From assembly GCF_963576545.1 (NCBI RefSeq), contig NC_083649.1:9987146-10051145 (forward strand): a DNA stretch of 64,000 nt. Reading direction: 5' to 3'. The position numbers and the translations under genes are program-made. Under the pieces are notes generated by a model that saw only the letters and a program-made list of their open reading frames with translations, made no database searches and was not told where the DNA came from. Positions 24,160 to 36,609 of this stretch are shown here, one piece after another. Source of the stretch: Limanda limanda. Its lineage: Eukaryota; Chordata; Actinopteri; Pleuronectiformes; Pleuronectidae. The first letter of the stretch is position 1. Each line of letters begins with the position of its first letter.

Positions 24160-24625
24160 GTCCACAGGTTCCCTCGGCTCTGTGGAGCATTTCAATGTCT
24201 TTTAGCAGTTTTTAGACATTTTAGTTTCACAGCCTACAACCTGACTGTTTTGGTTCAGTCTCATGAAGCTTGTTTCCAGCAGCTGCAGGCAGTTGTCCTC
24301 ACTTAAAATAAATCCACTTAACAGGACCTGCCGAGCACCAAACAGCAGACATCAATGTTAGCGACTAGCTGGTTAATATAGTGCAGCATTTAGCAGCTAA
24401 AGAGCCAGATATTTCCCTCAGGAGTTGGTGGAAAGCAAAGCAGAGCTAAAGGAGATTCACAGAAACAAGACTCCAAATGATGGCTGCTCCGTGTCAGTCG
24501 GATGTGCAAATGAGCACAACTGTCTGCTAACACATTCACCACATCATCTTTATAGGGTGATTATGCCCATGTGACTTTTGCAGCTGCCCCCTTGTCGCAC
24601 AAAGTAAAAAGAATGCAGCTTTAAC
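24160..24625. repeat. Suspected interspersed repeat (percomorph-type), class unknown
   Basis: Contains a run of phrases that I recall from a dispersed fish repeat, especially 'GCTAAAGAGCCAGATATTTC' at about 24397-24416 followed by 'CAGGAGTTGGTGGA'. Terminal repeats, target duplication and orientation could not be determined. No second copy was found in the window, so this rests on memory rather than internal evidence. Confidence 0.4.
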
Positions 24626-25265
24626 AGTAAAAGTGAAAATAGCTGAATTCCATTTCGCTGCTACAAGGCCCTTATATTACCCTTGCTGACTCACTACTGG
24701 CAAGGAAAATAAATGGAACCAAAGCATCTTTAACCTGAAGTCTCCCGAGTGAAAGAAGTCCCCTCCTTTCCTTGTTCCATAATTAGCAGCCTTCATTGAA
24801 CCAATAATGGAGAAGGTAGAAGAAAAAAAAGTGAAAATCAAATAATCAAACCCAATTAGTTGTGTTGGAGATAGGAAGGAGACAGAAGAGATAAAGATGG
24901 CAGAGGACGTTCAAACAAAACAGGAGGTGGATGAGGTAGAGACACCTCTGTGCTCTATCTGCCAATATGTGGGCAATAGAAAGAGATGGAATTGGAAAGA
25001 GATGAGCTATCAAAGGACGATGAGAAGTCTTGAGGGGCAGCCTGAAACCCTTCGTAATTGCAGGAGATGCAGGAGGTTATCATCTCAGGCCTCTCCAACT
25101 CTCTTCCTCCCCGCTGATGGATGGGAGACTTCGCGGTTGGCCGATAGTCAACAGGGCCATTGAGATTAATCCGGCAGTAAAAGGACCATTACTCCTGATT
25201 GGAATAATAAAAGGTCCGTATGTCACAGCATCTTCTTTTTCCTCGTATGACTGTGTGAGGCACAA
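24626..25265. promoter_or_regulatory. Unique DNA including a complex block abutting a MITE
   Basis: From about 25090 to 25260 the sequence is GC-balanced and repeat-free, with GATTAATCC (25163-25171), a paired-type homeodomain core. It stops exactly where the MITE begins at 25266. An 88-codon plus-strand frame (24897-25163) starts with a plausible ATG context but has no recognisable domain. A regulatory role is only inferred. Confidence 0.2.
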
Positions 25266-25513
25266 TTAAAGGGATAGTTCACTGCAAAATTAAAATTCAC
25301 TCATCGTTTCACCTCTATGCCGATGGAAGGGGGGGGTGAAGTGTTTGAGTCAGAACTATTCTTGGGTCGTAATAAAACATCAACATTTATGCTTAAAACA
25401 CGGAGTAAATGACCTTGTTTTTTCAATTCTATCGGATTCGGTTGCTTCAGTGTCACACTCTATAAGTAGATAATAGGTGAATTTTCTTTTTTTTTGCGAA
25501 CTATCCTTTTTAA
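25266..25513. mobile_element. TTAA-bounded MITE (non-autonomous DNA transposon)
   Basis: The left end reads TTAAAGGGATAGTTC (25266-25280). The right end reads GAACTATCCTTTTTAA (25498-25513), its inverted complement apart from a one- or two-base difference. TTAA at both outer ends fits the TTAA target preference of piggyBac/Kolobok-type elements. The 248-bp length, lack of coding capacity and a GGGGGG-bearing interior match a MITE. The 'AAAGGGATAGTTCA' start is a well-known dispersed fish sequence. Superfamily assignment is inferred. Confidence 0.8.
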
Positions 25514-25675
25514 AAGACCTGGCCTTGTCTGTCATCGGAGGAGATTGAGATGCCGATGATAGGAAGGGATTACAAGGCCAATGTTTGTGGAAAAGGAGAG
25601 GAGGGAAAGAAACAAAAATGATTGACAGAGGGTAGAAGAGCGGAAAGATGGCAAATCAGCCATGTTGAACACAAT

Positions 25676-26999
<1,324 letters not shown>

Positions 27000-27420
27000 C
27001 CCAAATTTGCCCTATATGAGCTCAGGACTCTTTACCCTTGAGGGCTGCACACAAACACGGAAACACACAACCACTCAAGGCTCTTATATACTTGTACGTA
27101 TCCGTTTCTCGGAGAGGGCTCAGCGGGAGACGAAGAGTCTTTTTGATTTTTACTTGTCCGACTACGTACGTCGAATACAATTCACTGCCAAACCCATAGG
27201 TGGCGTAACGGAAGACGAGCTCAGAGAAGCCTACCCCAATTATCGGAAGAAGAAGTCCACTTGTGTTTATATTTCTCTGTCAGCCTGCCTCCCACACACT
27301 GAACCATGGCAACTAACAGAACTAAATAAAGTGTCACCCAGCGGGTCAAGATGCTGATGTTATCGTTTCTTAGCGCAGCGGTTCCCCGGTCTTGTTTCCG
27401 AACTGTGTTGCTGATTCCAC

Positions 27421-27446
27421 AGCTTGAAGCTTGAAGCTTGAAGCTA
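27421..27446. repeat. (GCTTGAA)3 heptamer tandem repeat
   Basis: Three consecutive copies of AGCTTGA/GCTTGAA run into AAGCTAGCC. It is a small tandem repeat inside the CpG-rich block. Confidence 0.85.
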
Positions 27447-27823
27447 GCCGGAGCCTCCCAGCTAGCTCCCCCCCAGCTTCCACACACAGTCAGCAGGGAC
27501 TCCCGACACTAACTACTACCCAGTGTTTGCTTCTAACCTGGCGGTATTATAGAAACAGTGTCATGATAGAAGTGGAATTAAAGTCGTGACGGCGGGGTTA
27601 TGCACTGTTACCACCGCAGATAGCATGGTGGCTAGCCCGCTAGCCTAGAATGCTAGCGCCGTTTTGAAAGCTCGTTCTAACCGTCTGTGACCGTGCACAC
27701 ATGTCGTCAGTGCTCAAACGAGCCACCGTCAGCCGGACAACTCCGCTGGCTTAACACACACGTCACGTTAATCGTAGAATCATAGCTGTGTTTATTATGA
27801 ATCAGGAAGTTAGAGGTCCAGAT

Positions 27824-27871
27824 ATGACGTCGAACAGAAATGACGTCGTACGGAAATGACGTCATACGGAA
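27824..27871. repeat. Three tandem 16-bp units each containing TGACGTC (CRE-like)
   Basis: The units are ATGACGTCGAACAGAA, ATGACGTCGTACGGAA and ATGACGTCATACGGAA, head to tail without spacers. Each holds TGACGTC and the third holds the full CREB/ATF palindrome TGACGTCA. The second and third differ at one base and the first at two or three. A CCAAT-like word follows 17 bp downstream. Repetition and motif are seen directly; CREB/ATF responsiveness is inferred. Confidence 0.85.
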
Positions 27872-28135
27872 ATTATGTTGTTCGCGGACCAATCACAGCC
27901 AAGAGCTGTCCGTCGGGTCTCCGACACAACACGGAGAAGTTAGAAAAATCCGAGGTGTACGAAAAGCTGTCCGAAGCGCTCGGAGAGGGCGTTTCACGAC
28001 GGATAGGGCGGTCTTATCTATCCGTTTTACTAAATACCTTCAAGCATAAATTGGCCTTCAGACACGTGCCGAATGCAGAAGAACAGGCATGCACACAAAC
28101 AGACCTTTACGGGCGGTTAGACAAGTGACTCAAGT

Positions 28136-31100
28136 AAATGTCAGTGTGGACCCATCACTCCGTCTGGGTCCGTTTGATTTTCATCTGTTTACCTCAGCTC
28201 ACAAATACAGAAGATGCCAAAATCAATTAGGATTCCAGCTAAATGTCACATAAGATTGGGAATGCTTAATGAAACTTGGCTAAATGATAGTTTGGTTCGC
28301 ATCAGATTGATTATCTGTGTGTCTGTGAATGTTTAACAATCATTCTGTCTTGTTGTTGTCTTGCCAGAGATTTCAATCAATGTTCAGAGGGAGACAAATG
28401 TTACAGTCATTTAATTTGACAAGAGGGATTGTTTGAAAGTTTTTTTAATAATGATTCATCGTTATAAATCATCAGTAATGATTCTCTCTTTTTTTTATCG
28501 TGGTAAATTCACTTTTGTGTGTTAAAATCATTTTAAGTTACGGGATCATCTGTAGTTCAGACAGATTTTTAAACTGAATTTTTGTTTTTTCTTTAGATGA
28601 AACTATTTTGATCGAGGGAAGGACTGAAGTAATGAAATTGTGTAACAGAGCCCATCAAATAACCATCTAGAAAATGCTGTTAGAAAATGTGATTAGTTTG
28701 GTCTGAATGCTGGTTGATCTTCGTAGTAAACTGAAACTTATCTCATCTGAAATATCACACTGATAAATAATCATCATACCAGCGGCTCATGACGACGCAC
28801 ACAACTTTTAATTACCCCCACCTTCTCTGTCTATTTCCAGCTATAGCGTTACAGATAATGCTGCTGTCTGTCAACAACTGTTTGTGCATGCTGATAAGCA
28901 TTTGAGCTACGACTATCAAACCCAAGGCCCAGGACTGATAAAGAGTTGTTACGATATCTCATAATAAAATCTCATTTCTGGGGGGACTCGTAATCAGTTC
29001 AGTGAAGCATTGGGGGGTGGGGGTTCTTTGTCTGTTGCCCCCGTTTCAATACAGCAAAACTTTAAATAAGTAGCTTCGACTCCACTCTGGCTCAGTATGT
29101 GAGCACAGCGGCAGCAGAGCCTCACTCCACCAGCCCACCTCCCCCCCTGCACTCTAAACTGTACTTTAAGAAAGTGAGTCAAAGTGACAGCCATGGGCAA
29201 AACAAAAAGAGAAACGTCAAAGACACCGTTTCAAATTGTACAGTGCATCGAGGGCTAATTATTTGGAGTTTTCCCCATCGAGAGCCTAACCCCATGCTAA
29301 ACGTCGGGACCACAAAACTAAAAGAAAAAGTAAACTGCCTCAGGCCTGTGGACAAATGAGACACTTTAACAACAATTTTGCCAGCAGTCCCTCAGGCCAT
29401 AACTCCAACCTGCTCCCCAAACATCTGTTATACCCCTGCTGCTCAGTAGATCAAGATCTATGGCTTCTCACAGGCTACTAGGACGAAGTGACTTTTGGGC
29501 CACAGGGGTGGAACTGGCTGTGCTGCAAGAGAATACTTTGTCACTCCACCAACGGAGTCTCCTGTGAGAGGTCATAGACAGAGACTCTTCATTCATCATT
29601 GGCCAGGGATATGCAGGAGCACAGGTTGGGTTCCATGAATGATTTCCTTCTTTTTGGGTTTTGCCTCTGTGGAGAGAACCGATAAATAAACCTACACACT
29701 TTCAGACTTGAATTGCGCATGATCCCCTGCAGTAGAGGTTACATCCTCCGTGTTAGTGGATGGGACATGGACCAAAAATAAAAAGCCAAAGTACATTTTT
29801 TCTCAAAGATGGTTTCTGTCATTTTTAGGTAGTTCCTGTTGTTCATTTGTGTGGCAAGTTTGGTTTTAATTAAATTTGTATGACACAAACAGGTGAAACA
29901 TCATAATTGACAGCTGGGACTGACTCGCTATAGGTTCAGAGTGAGAATTGGCGGCGTCTCGATACATGTTCACTACTGCTCTTCCTCCAAAGGACTACAA
30001 CTCCAAGAAAAAGATGGCAGCCACTGTAATTCAGACATTATTGTTTAATTTTCGCACAACAGGACAAAGAACGACAAGTCACCCATTTGTATATCCAGTG
30101 TATGGTGCCAACACTAGCGTTATCTGAAAAATTAAATTAAAGTGTTCCCTGCACATTTTAAGAGTAAAAAAAAATGAAGATTTGAACTTCCTGACACTGG
30201 TGCATAGCCACTGCAGGCACTCGGCTTGTGTCCACCGAGACCAGCCTCTCAAGAAATACTTGTAGTCGGAGTTGTTTTATGTGTCTAGAGCTGCAAGATG
30301 TACTAGCTTGTTGCTTTTGAAGCTCGGCTTTTTCTAAAGAGACCCCCCCCTCCCCCCTCGGAGGGAGTAATACTTGGGGACAGTGTTATTTTATGGGATC
30401 TGTGATGTATGGGCTCGTAGCTGTGGGAGCTGGATTCTCTCCCCAGAGCTCCCCGTGTGGTCTGTGTGCTGTCACAGACTCTGACAGACTATGATCATAT
30501 TTTATGATGAAGAACAAAAGCAAGCATAGCCCAGTTTTAATTTACCAGTTTATTGCTGGGTGAAATGGAAGTTCCTATATGGTGTCCTGAGGTCTTAATA
30601 TTTACAGTCTGTGTCCCTCCCTGATCCCTCCAGGAGGTTACCATGGGCATCACCTATATTGGTCCCTCTTCCTTCATCTCTTTTTTTACAGTCTGTTCCT
30701 TTGTGTTTCCCTCTCATCCTTTCTTGTCAGCGTCTCTCTCTCCATCCTCTGATCCTTCTGCATGACTCTCTCTGACTTTCTGCCTCTTGCTCTCCCACCC
30801 TTGTCTGTTCTGTCTTGTTCCACTATATTTATTTATGACTTTTCTTTTCCCTATAGATGTTTGTGGGATCATGAATATATATTTTGATCTCTCCAGCAGC
30901 GGAGTTCAGGAGTCTGCATTCCCTTCAAGAAACAAGAGATGAATATCATTTGATGTTTTGCACATAAACACGACCTCACTCGAGAAGGAAATGTATGTAG
31001 AATCACATTTTACAGACACTGTGCTGAATTTTTAGAGCTGGTTTGTTACGTACTTCAAACATGTTCTGGGCCTCTAGAGAAATTTGAGTTTGAGTTTGTT

Positions 31101-32000
31101 GCAATGGTGATTCGGGGCAGGAAGGCTGCTGTGGAGGTTTACTGTGCGTGTACATTAGTGACAGCCTCCCTGTCTTCTAGAAATAATGTTTATACAGAAC
31201 TAATCTGCAACAGCAAAGGCGTTTGGAAGGAAACATAATTGCTACCGGAATAGGTTTTCTATTAATGTAACGAGGATGAGATGTTTACATTTGTCAAGTT
31301 GCAAATATGAAGAAGCTGAACAAGAGAGTGAAATGTTTACAGGGAGCATGTTTGTTCTCTGCCAAGGTTTCTGATCATGTGTTCCAATATCTACTTGCAG
31401 TGACTACAGTGCTATTAAACTTTTATGTTTCGGCACTTGGTAGAGGTTATGGAACGATCGTGGTCAAGTTTAACGCACAACAAGATCCCAGTGACTTCAG
31501 ACAAAAGATTCACATTTAACGAAAAGCCAGATCTATCTCAAACCAAAGTGCGATTGTTGCCTGAGCCACAGACAAGACACGATTACATGCTTCCACCTCA
31601 AAAATTGCTATCCACCTCCTTGTGAAGAGATAACCTTCTGGATCATCAGCAAGGGTTTCATTGTGCAAGAAGAGAGGGTGCTGCAGTAGTTGAGCTGGGA
31701 GATAACCATGGGCTGTACCAAGAGATGGGTGAGTGACACCAGGCTTGGTTTCCCTTATGAAGTGTGGTGCAAAGCTGAGACAGATGCAACATGGTCAAAG
31801 AAGGACAGCTTCATCAAAAACAAAGCTTCCTCATGACCTCTGTTGGGGTTAAAGATGAAGAGAGGACATTGATGTTGATGAAGCGATGGAGACTTTGGTC
31901 GGGCAGGATGACAGACATATTGCTTTTGAATCAATTGCTCTATTAATTACATGACCATCATGCTTCACAGACTTGTTGTCACATGTCTCCTGGCTGGTGT
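28136..32000. other. Gene-free unique DNA
   Basis: No gene, RNA or clear transposon is present. Notable patches are a CT-rich area at about 30610-30860, C-runs at about 30342-30357 and a G-run near 29011-29022. Some of the sequence at 29930-30420 and 31620-31920 may be old repeat, but I cannot name a family or find ends. Confidence 0.5.
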
Positions 32001-32008
32001 CTTCCTAC
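32001..32008. repeat. Left target-site duplication of the hAT element
   Basis: CTTCCTAC, identical to the eight bases following the element at 33714-33721. Eight-base duplications are the signature of hAT integration. Confidence 0.92.
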
Positions 32009-33713
32009 CAGAGGTGTGGACTCGAGTCACATGACTTGGACTCGAGTCAGACTCGAGTCATGAATTTGATGACTTTAGACTCGACTTGACAAAATGTAAA
32101 GAGACTTGCAACTCGACTTGGACTTGGACATCAGTGACTCGTGACTTCACTTGGACTTGAGCCTTTTGACTTGATAAGACTTGCTCCTTTCCCCAAAACC
32201 TAAAGATTAAAAAGTATGTTATTAAGGAACGCTCTGTTTCTTTCATTGTGTATGTGTGCGTCAGGGGTGTAAAGTAACGAAAGGCAAGGCAATTCTCACC
32301 GCAGTGGTAGCTGCTGCATAGAGTGGATGACGTTCCCTAACGTGCACATTCAACATATGAAAACTGATCGTAAAGTTCACTATTCGCGAAAAATATGCGC
32401 GACAGGCACAGCACTGCACAGGGAGCCACTGCGGAGGGGCTGCAGAGCCGCGGGCTGCAGACCCCTGGCTACGGCGAAAGAGCGATTTGTTTACTGCTCC
32501 GCCTTTAAAGAGATGCGGACGTCACAACATTAGTTCGGCTATAATATTAGATCCGCCTCGCATTCTCTCCTCCCGGTCGCGCACCTGTTATGCCTCCGCG
32601 CCGCACCGGTGGGGTGCACCACCATACAGAGAATCACTGCGCTACACAGGGGCGGTCCTAGCATATTTGGCGCTCTATGCAAGAGCCCCCCCCCCCTCAA
32701 CAAAAAAAAGTTGAAAAACGGAATTGCAACTTTCAGACGATATTTTTGCCCTTTAAGACTGCATTTCATTTCAAATAAACACAACAACGATCACAACAAC
32801 ATGGTGCAAGCATTCGTTTTAGACAGAGTCTCTCCTCAGGAAAAGGAAAACATTACGTAACGTTTCAGCTTGACCTCAGATAATATGAACGTTTTCACCG
32901 TTCAAATTCATTATTTGTCATTAAGTTGCGTTTAGTTCAACGTTCTCATAAAAATGAACGTGTTCAATGAACGCGTTCTTTTGAACTCGTTCATGCACAA
33001 CACTGCCTGAAACTCAATAGCCTACTGGCCTACCTGCCTCGGCCGCCTGTGGGTGACTCTTCAGCTGTGCTGGATTGCTGTTCACTGCAAAGTGAGCCCA
33101 GATGAGCTCTACTCACCTTGAAAATCAGCTGCTGCTCAAACTCAACAAGATGTTTGTAGACTAGTGCTCGAAAGGTGGACCAAAGTTTAACCAAAAGTTT
33201 AAATATTCAGTGGGACAGCGGCATTTTAACTTTTTATTTTAGCTGTCATGTGGTTCATGTCTTGAGATGTCCACCCAAAAGTTCTTAAATGTTGTGTTGA
33301 CATGTTAAATGTTTAATGTTTGACATGTTTAATGTCTTTGCACTTAAATTTGTAAAGATCTCCTTTAATTAAAAAATAAACTGGATTGGATTTATGAGCC
33401 GTTGTCCTTTTTTGCACTGCATAGGAGCAGCCCCCGCAAGTGCAATTTCAATTGCACTTGTTTTAATAAATAAATACAGATTTTAAAAGCATACATGATC
33501 TGTGTAAATATATTATTACTCTGTGATCAAAAGGACTTGAAAGGACTCGAAACTCAAACTGCAGGACTTGGACTTGACTTGAGACTTGTCAGTCTTGACT
33601 TTGGACTTGACTCGGGACTTGCCTGTCTTGACTTGGGACTTGACTCGGGACTTGAGGGCAAAGACTTGAGACTTACTTGGGACTTGCAAACAAATGACTT
33701 GGTCCCACCTCTG
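32009..33713. mobile_element. Non-autonomous hAT-superfamily DNA transposon, 1705 bp
   Basis: The left end begins CAGAGGTG and the right end finishes CACCTCTG, perfectly inverted over eight bases. Both are bracketed by an identical 8-bp duplication (CTTCCTAC), which is diagnostic of hAT. The subterminal arms (about 32020-32190 and 33530-33705) are packed with GACTTGG/GACTCGAGTC words in opposite orientations and so form long imperfect inverted arms. No transposase frame is present. The middle (about 32260-33010) is CpG-richer and contains other hAT-like termini, so the element looks composite. The intact target duplication suggests fairly recent insertion. Confidence 0.92.
32262..33005. mobile_element. 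Degraded hAT-like sequences nested inside the hAT element
   Basis: Three hAT-style ends occur inside the larger element. They are CAGGGGTGTAAAGTAACGA at 32262, CAGGGGCGGTCCTAGC at 32647 and, in reverse, ...GAACTCGTTCATGCACAACACTG ending at 33005. The last follows a stretch of repeated GAACG/CGTTC words. None of the possible pairs is flanked by matching 8-bp duplications, so these are fragments or a chimeric interior rather than clean nested insertions. A run of ten or more C lies near 32686-32695. Confidence 0.55.
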
Positions 33714-33721
33714 CTTCCTAC
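33714..33721. repeat. Right target-site duplication of the hAT element
   Basis: CTTCCTAC, identical to 32001-32008 on the other side of the 1705-bp element. Confidence 0.92.
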
Positions 33722-34158
33722 CCTCTTTTGTGTATGTTCTCACTTTGTTGTTGCTGTGCTGTTTGTACCACCACCGAGAAAGTTAAGTTTTCACCCATCC
33801 ATTGGTTTGATGAATTGGTTTGATTTAAAGTGGACTGATAGTGGAGGTCTGCGCTCTACATAGTGCCATTGTTATGTTGTTTAGACGCTCGACTGGGCCA
33901 GAACTTGACTTACAACAGCAATGAATCCAATGAGAAACCCCTTTTCAAGACTCCAGTGTCAGTCCAAATCACAACCGAGTGCAGTATGATTCATGGCTAT
34001 TGATCCAGACGTGTGTGAAGCAAGCAGCAGACAGGAGAAAAGTTTCCATTGTTTGCTGTTGACGTGTGAGCCAGGCTGTAGCAGCATGGTGCTCCTTTTC
34101 ATCTACACCTTCTCTCTTTCTACTTGCCTGTGTCTCACCCCTTGTTGTTTTGTGTTTG

Positions 34159-34194
<36 letters not shown>

Positions 34195-36459
34195 TCCCAG
34201 TCTCCCTATAGTTTCTCACTATTTCTGTCTTTCTTTCTTTCATTCTCACTTTCCCTCTCTCCCTATCTGTTACTGCCCTCTGTCCCTCGTTTCTCTCCTG
34301 TTGCTCTCTTCCGTCGCTGCCTTCATTTATGGACCCCACTGTGTTCTCTAATTTCCTGCGCATGAAAGATTAATCTGACTGCTTTAATAATAAATAAGGG
34401 AAGCACAGTTGAAAAGTGCAGAAGACACCCTTAACTCTGGCAGCAAGGATCCGAAAGACAAAAGAGAGTAATATCCCCGCTCTATCTGTCCTCTCCTCTT
34501 CTCCATTAATCTCTCTCCCTCTGTCAATATCTCTTTCTTCTCTGCTGTTACAAAGCATCCTGAGCTTTCACTCATGATGCTGCCACACTGACAGGTGTTG
34601 TCTTTGGTCTGGAAATTGAAACAGCTCAAGTAGGAGGTTTTAAATGAAAGGCTCAGACATTTCCCCGAACAGCCCGGCTCTGGGTTTTTAGTAAAAATGT
34701 TGCTGAAGCAGAAGGACGTTGTGCATTTTTTAGGGAGTAAAAGGTGTGGATGGATCCAACCTTTTGTCCAGTATTTACAGCACCAAGACAGGGAATTACT
34801 CAGACGCTGTGGGTCACTGAGGTGTTTTCACCTGGTTTTGAACCAAGGTGCTCTGCAGTGAACCAGAGAAATAAGATACAGCGGTCTGTGGCGAATACAA
34901 TACTTGTCAGTGGGAACAGTGTATTATTGGGTTTTTTCGTGGATTTATGAAAAATATAAAATATGACCAGCTTTTTCTTTAACCTGTCAAGACCTAAAGT
35001 GCTGAATAAAAACACACTCCAAAACCAATGCATTTGAAAACGACCTCCTGAAACCTGAGGGTTTTCTGAAGAGCTGAGAGAATTGCCGTTTGCAAAAACT
35101 TTCATATCTAGCCCTTAAGACGCAGATAGTTACAAACAGATATTTTCCTTTCATTGTAAACTATTAAAGTTTCCCTAAACTTTGTGAACAAAAGCCAGCA
35201 ATATCGATAAGATCCTTCTTCCTCCTCCACAAACAAAATTCTTTATGGCTCAGCCTTGATCAGCAGGTCTGAATCTTCTTTATACTTATTTTCATTTATT
35301 TTTCCTCAATAACGTTTGTCTGAAACTTTTTTGCTTGCTAAGAGCACGAACAAGTACATTTTCCCATTTCAACTTTCCTGCAAGTATTTCAGCGAATCGC
35401 GATTTATTTCATCAGTCACATGTCTTGAAAAGCACATCATCATGGATGAGACACACGCGTCTCATCCGGCTCGAAAGGGAGAAGCAGGGAGATGTGGCAT
35501 CCTGTCTTTAGGGTAAATGCAGGCCTGTGTTGCGTCCAATCTTACTGGGTTAACTTGTTACTGAGCAATCTGGGTAATTTTCCAGTTGGCATGTAACACT
35601 CCTAAAGAGCAGTTTGAGTTTGAAAGAGGACACAGACCCACATCTCATCAGTTCACTTATCTTTTTATGCAAGAGGACATAAAACTGAATAGTAACAATA
35701 ATGTTGCTCTCCCCTCCTTCACACAAAACAAACTGTCCAACCACATTTGGCATGAACTTATTCCCACTCACTTAATGTCCTCCAACCCTTGTCCTACCTG
35801 GACGGCCCAGAGAACACCTGGAGAGCCCTTCCCCAAAAAAACAAGTCTCGCATCCGCTTCTAGCAATTCTTCATCCCAACACCCTCCGTCTAACGCTGCT
35901 GTGTTCCAACTCTGCTGTGCTCCAATACCCCAGGAGTCTGACAACATGTCTTTGTCACCAAGAACAACCTCATCCCTCTTGCCATCCTTCCCCCTGCCTA
36001 CAAGCTGCCTGGGGATATACGGTGGAGAAAAAGACAATGGAGCCAACTTTATATATTTATACGACTGAGGTGAATATAAATAGATCCAAATCCATGTTAA
36101 GATTCCCCCCCCATGCTCTCCAGAGGTCTGGGTGATCATTCACAGCAAACAGAGCAAAACATTGCCCTGCATTATTTATTTATCGAGGTGTATTTACTGC
36201 AAGTTGTGTAATGTTGTTTCTCTGAATCGTCGTTGACCTCCACACTCTGCTGAACAAGAGGAGAGAAAAACCAAGATGTTGGGATGGTTGAAACAGACAT
36301 ATTGGACTTATGACAATTCTAATTATCTTATTCTTTCTATGTTGGAACATTTTATACATTTGAAAAAATTATCTTGATCTTTACTGTCTTTTCATGTAAC
36401 TGCAATTATTGGCACCACGTCCTGCCTTTTCATAGATCTGTTTTTTATTCTTTCTACCT
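33722..36459. other. Gene-free DNA with a CA tract and CT-rich stretch
   Basis: Apart from the CA microsatellite at 34160 and a CT-rich stretch at about 34220-34320, this is unique sequence. The 160-codon plus-strand frame at 35586-36068 and its minus-strand counterpart (35768-36139) overlap each other and have no recognisable domain. Neither is called a gene. Confidence 0.5.
34160..34190. repeat. (CA)n microsatellite
   Basis: About 15 perfect CA units, followed directly by GTCATCCC and then a CT-rich region. Confidence 0.97.
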
Positions 36460-36590
36460 CAATATTTTTAATTTTATTCTATTGTATTGTATTGTATTTT
36501 ATTGTATTCAAATATACCGGCTGCTATGACAACTTAATTTCCCTTCGGGGATGAATAAAGTACTCTATCTATCTATCTATCTATCTATAT
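36460..36590 (+). mobile_element. 3' tail of a non-LTR retrotransposon (5'-truncated)
   Basis: An (ATTGT/ATTTT)n-rich stretch (about 36476-36509) leads into 'ACCGGCTGCTATGACAAC', then CCCTTCGGGG, which folds as a 3-bp stem with a UUCG tetraloop (36541-36550). AATAAAG (36554-36560) and six CTAT units follow. Hairpin, AATAAA and terminal microsatellite are the standard 3' end of fish LINEs. No upstream reverse transcriptase is present, so the copy is strongly 5'-truncated. The clade is not determined. Confidence 0.75.
36565..36588. repeat. (CTAT)6 terminal microsatellite of the LINE tail
   Basis: Six perfect CTAT units directly after the AATAAAGTA of the retrotransposon tail. Confidence 0.95.
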
Positions 36591-36609
36591 GAAAGTAAGT
36601 TTGACTGTT

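Larger units (their letters stand above)
27000..28135. promoter_or_regulatory. CpG-rich block, possible promoter or transposon-borne CpG island
   Basis: This is the most CpG-dense kilobase of the window. It has a GGCGGGG word near 27591, repeated GCTAGC/CTAGCC words at 27441-27655, a GACCAATCACAG (CCAAT-box-like) at about 27887-27898, three TGACGTC-containing tandem units at 27824-27871, and GC-rich open sequence to 28126. A 90-codon plus-strand frame (27856-28128) has no recognisable domain. The block could be a CpG-island promoter or the body of an unclassified repeat; the sequence alone does not decide. Confidence 0.35.

Noticed and set aside
35586..36139. 160-codon plus-strand and 123-codon minus-strand overlapping frames
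   Set aside because: They are open on both strands over the same bases, with Ser/Pro-rich or generic composition and no recognised family or splice context.
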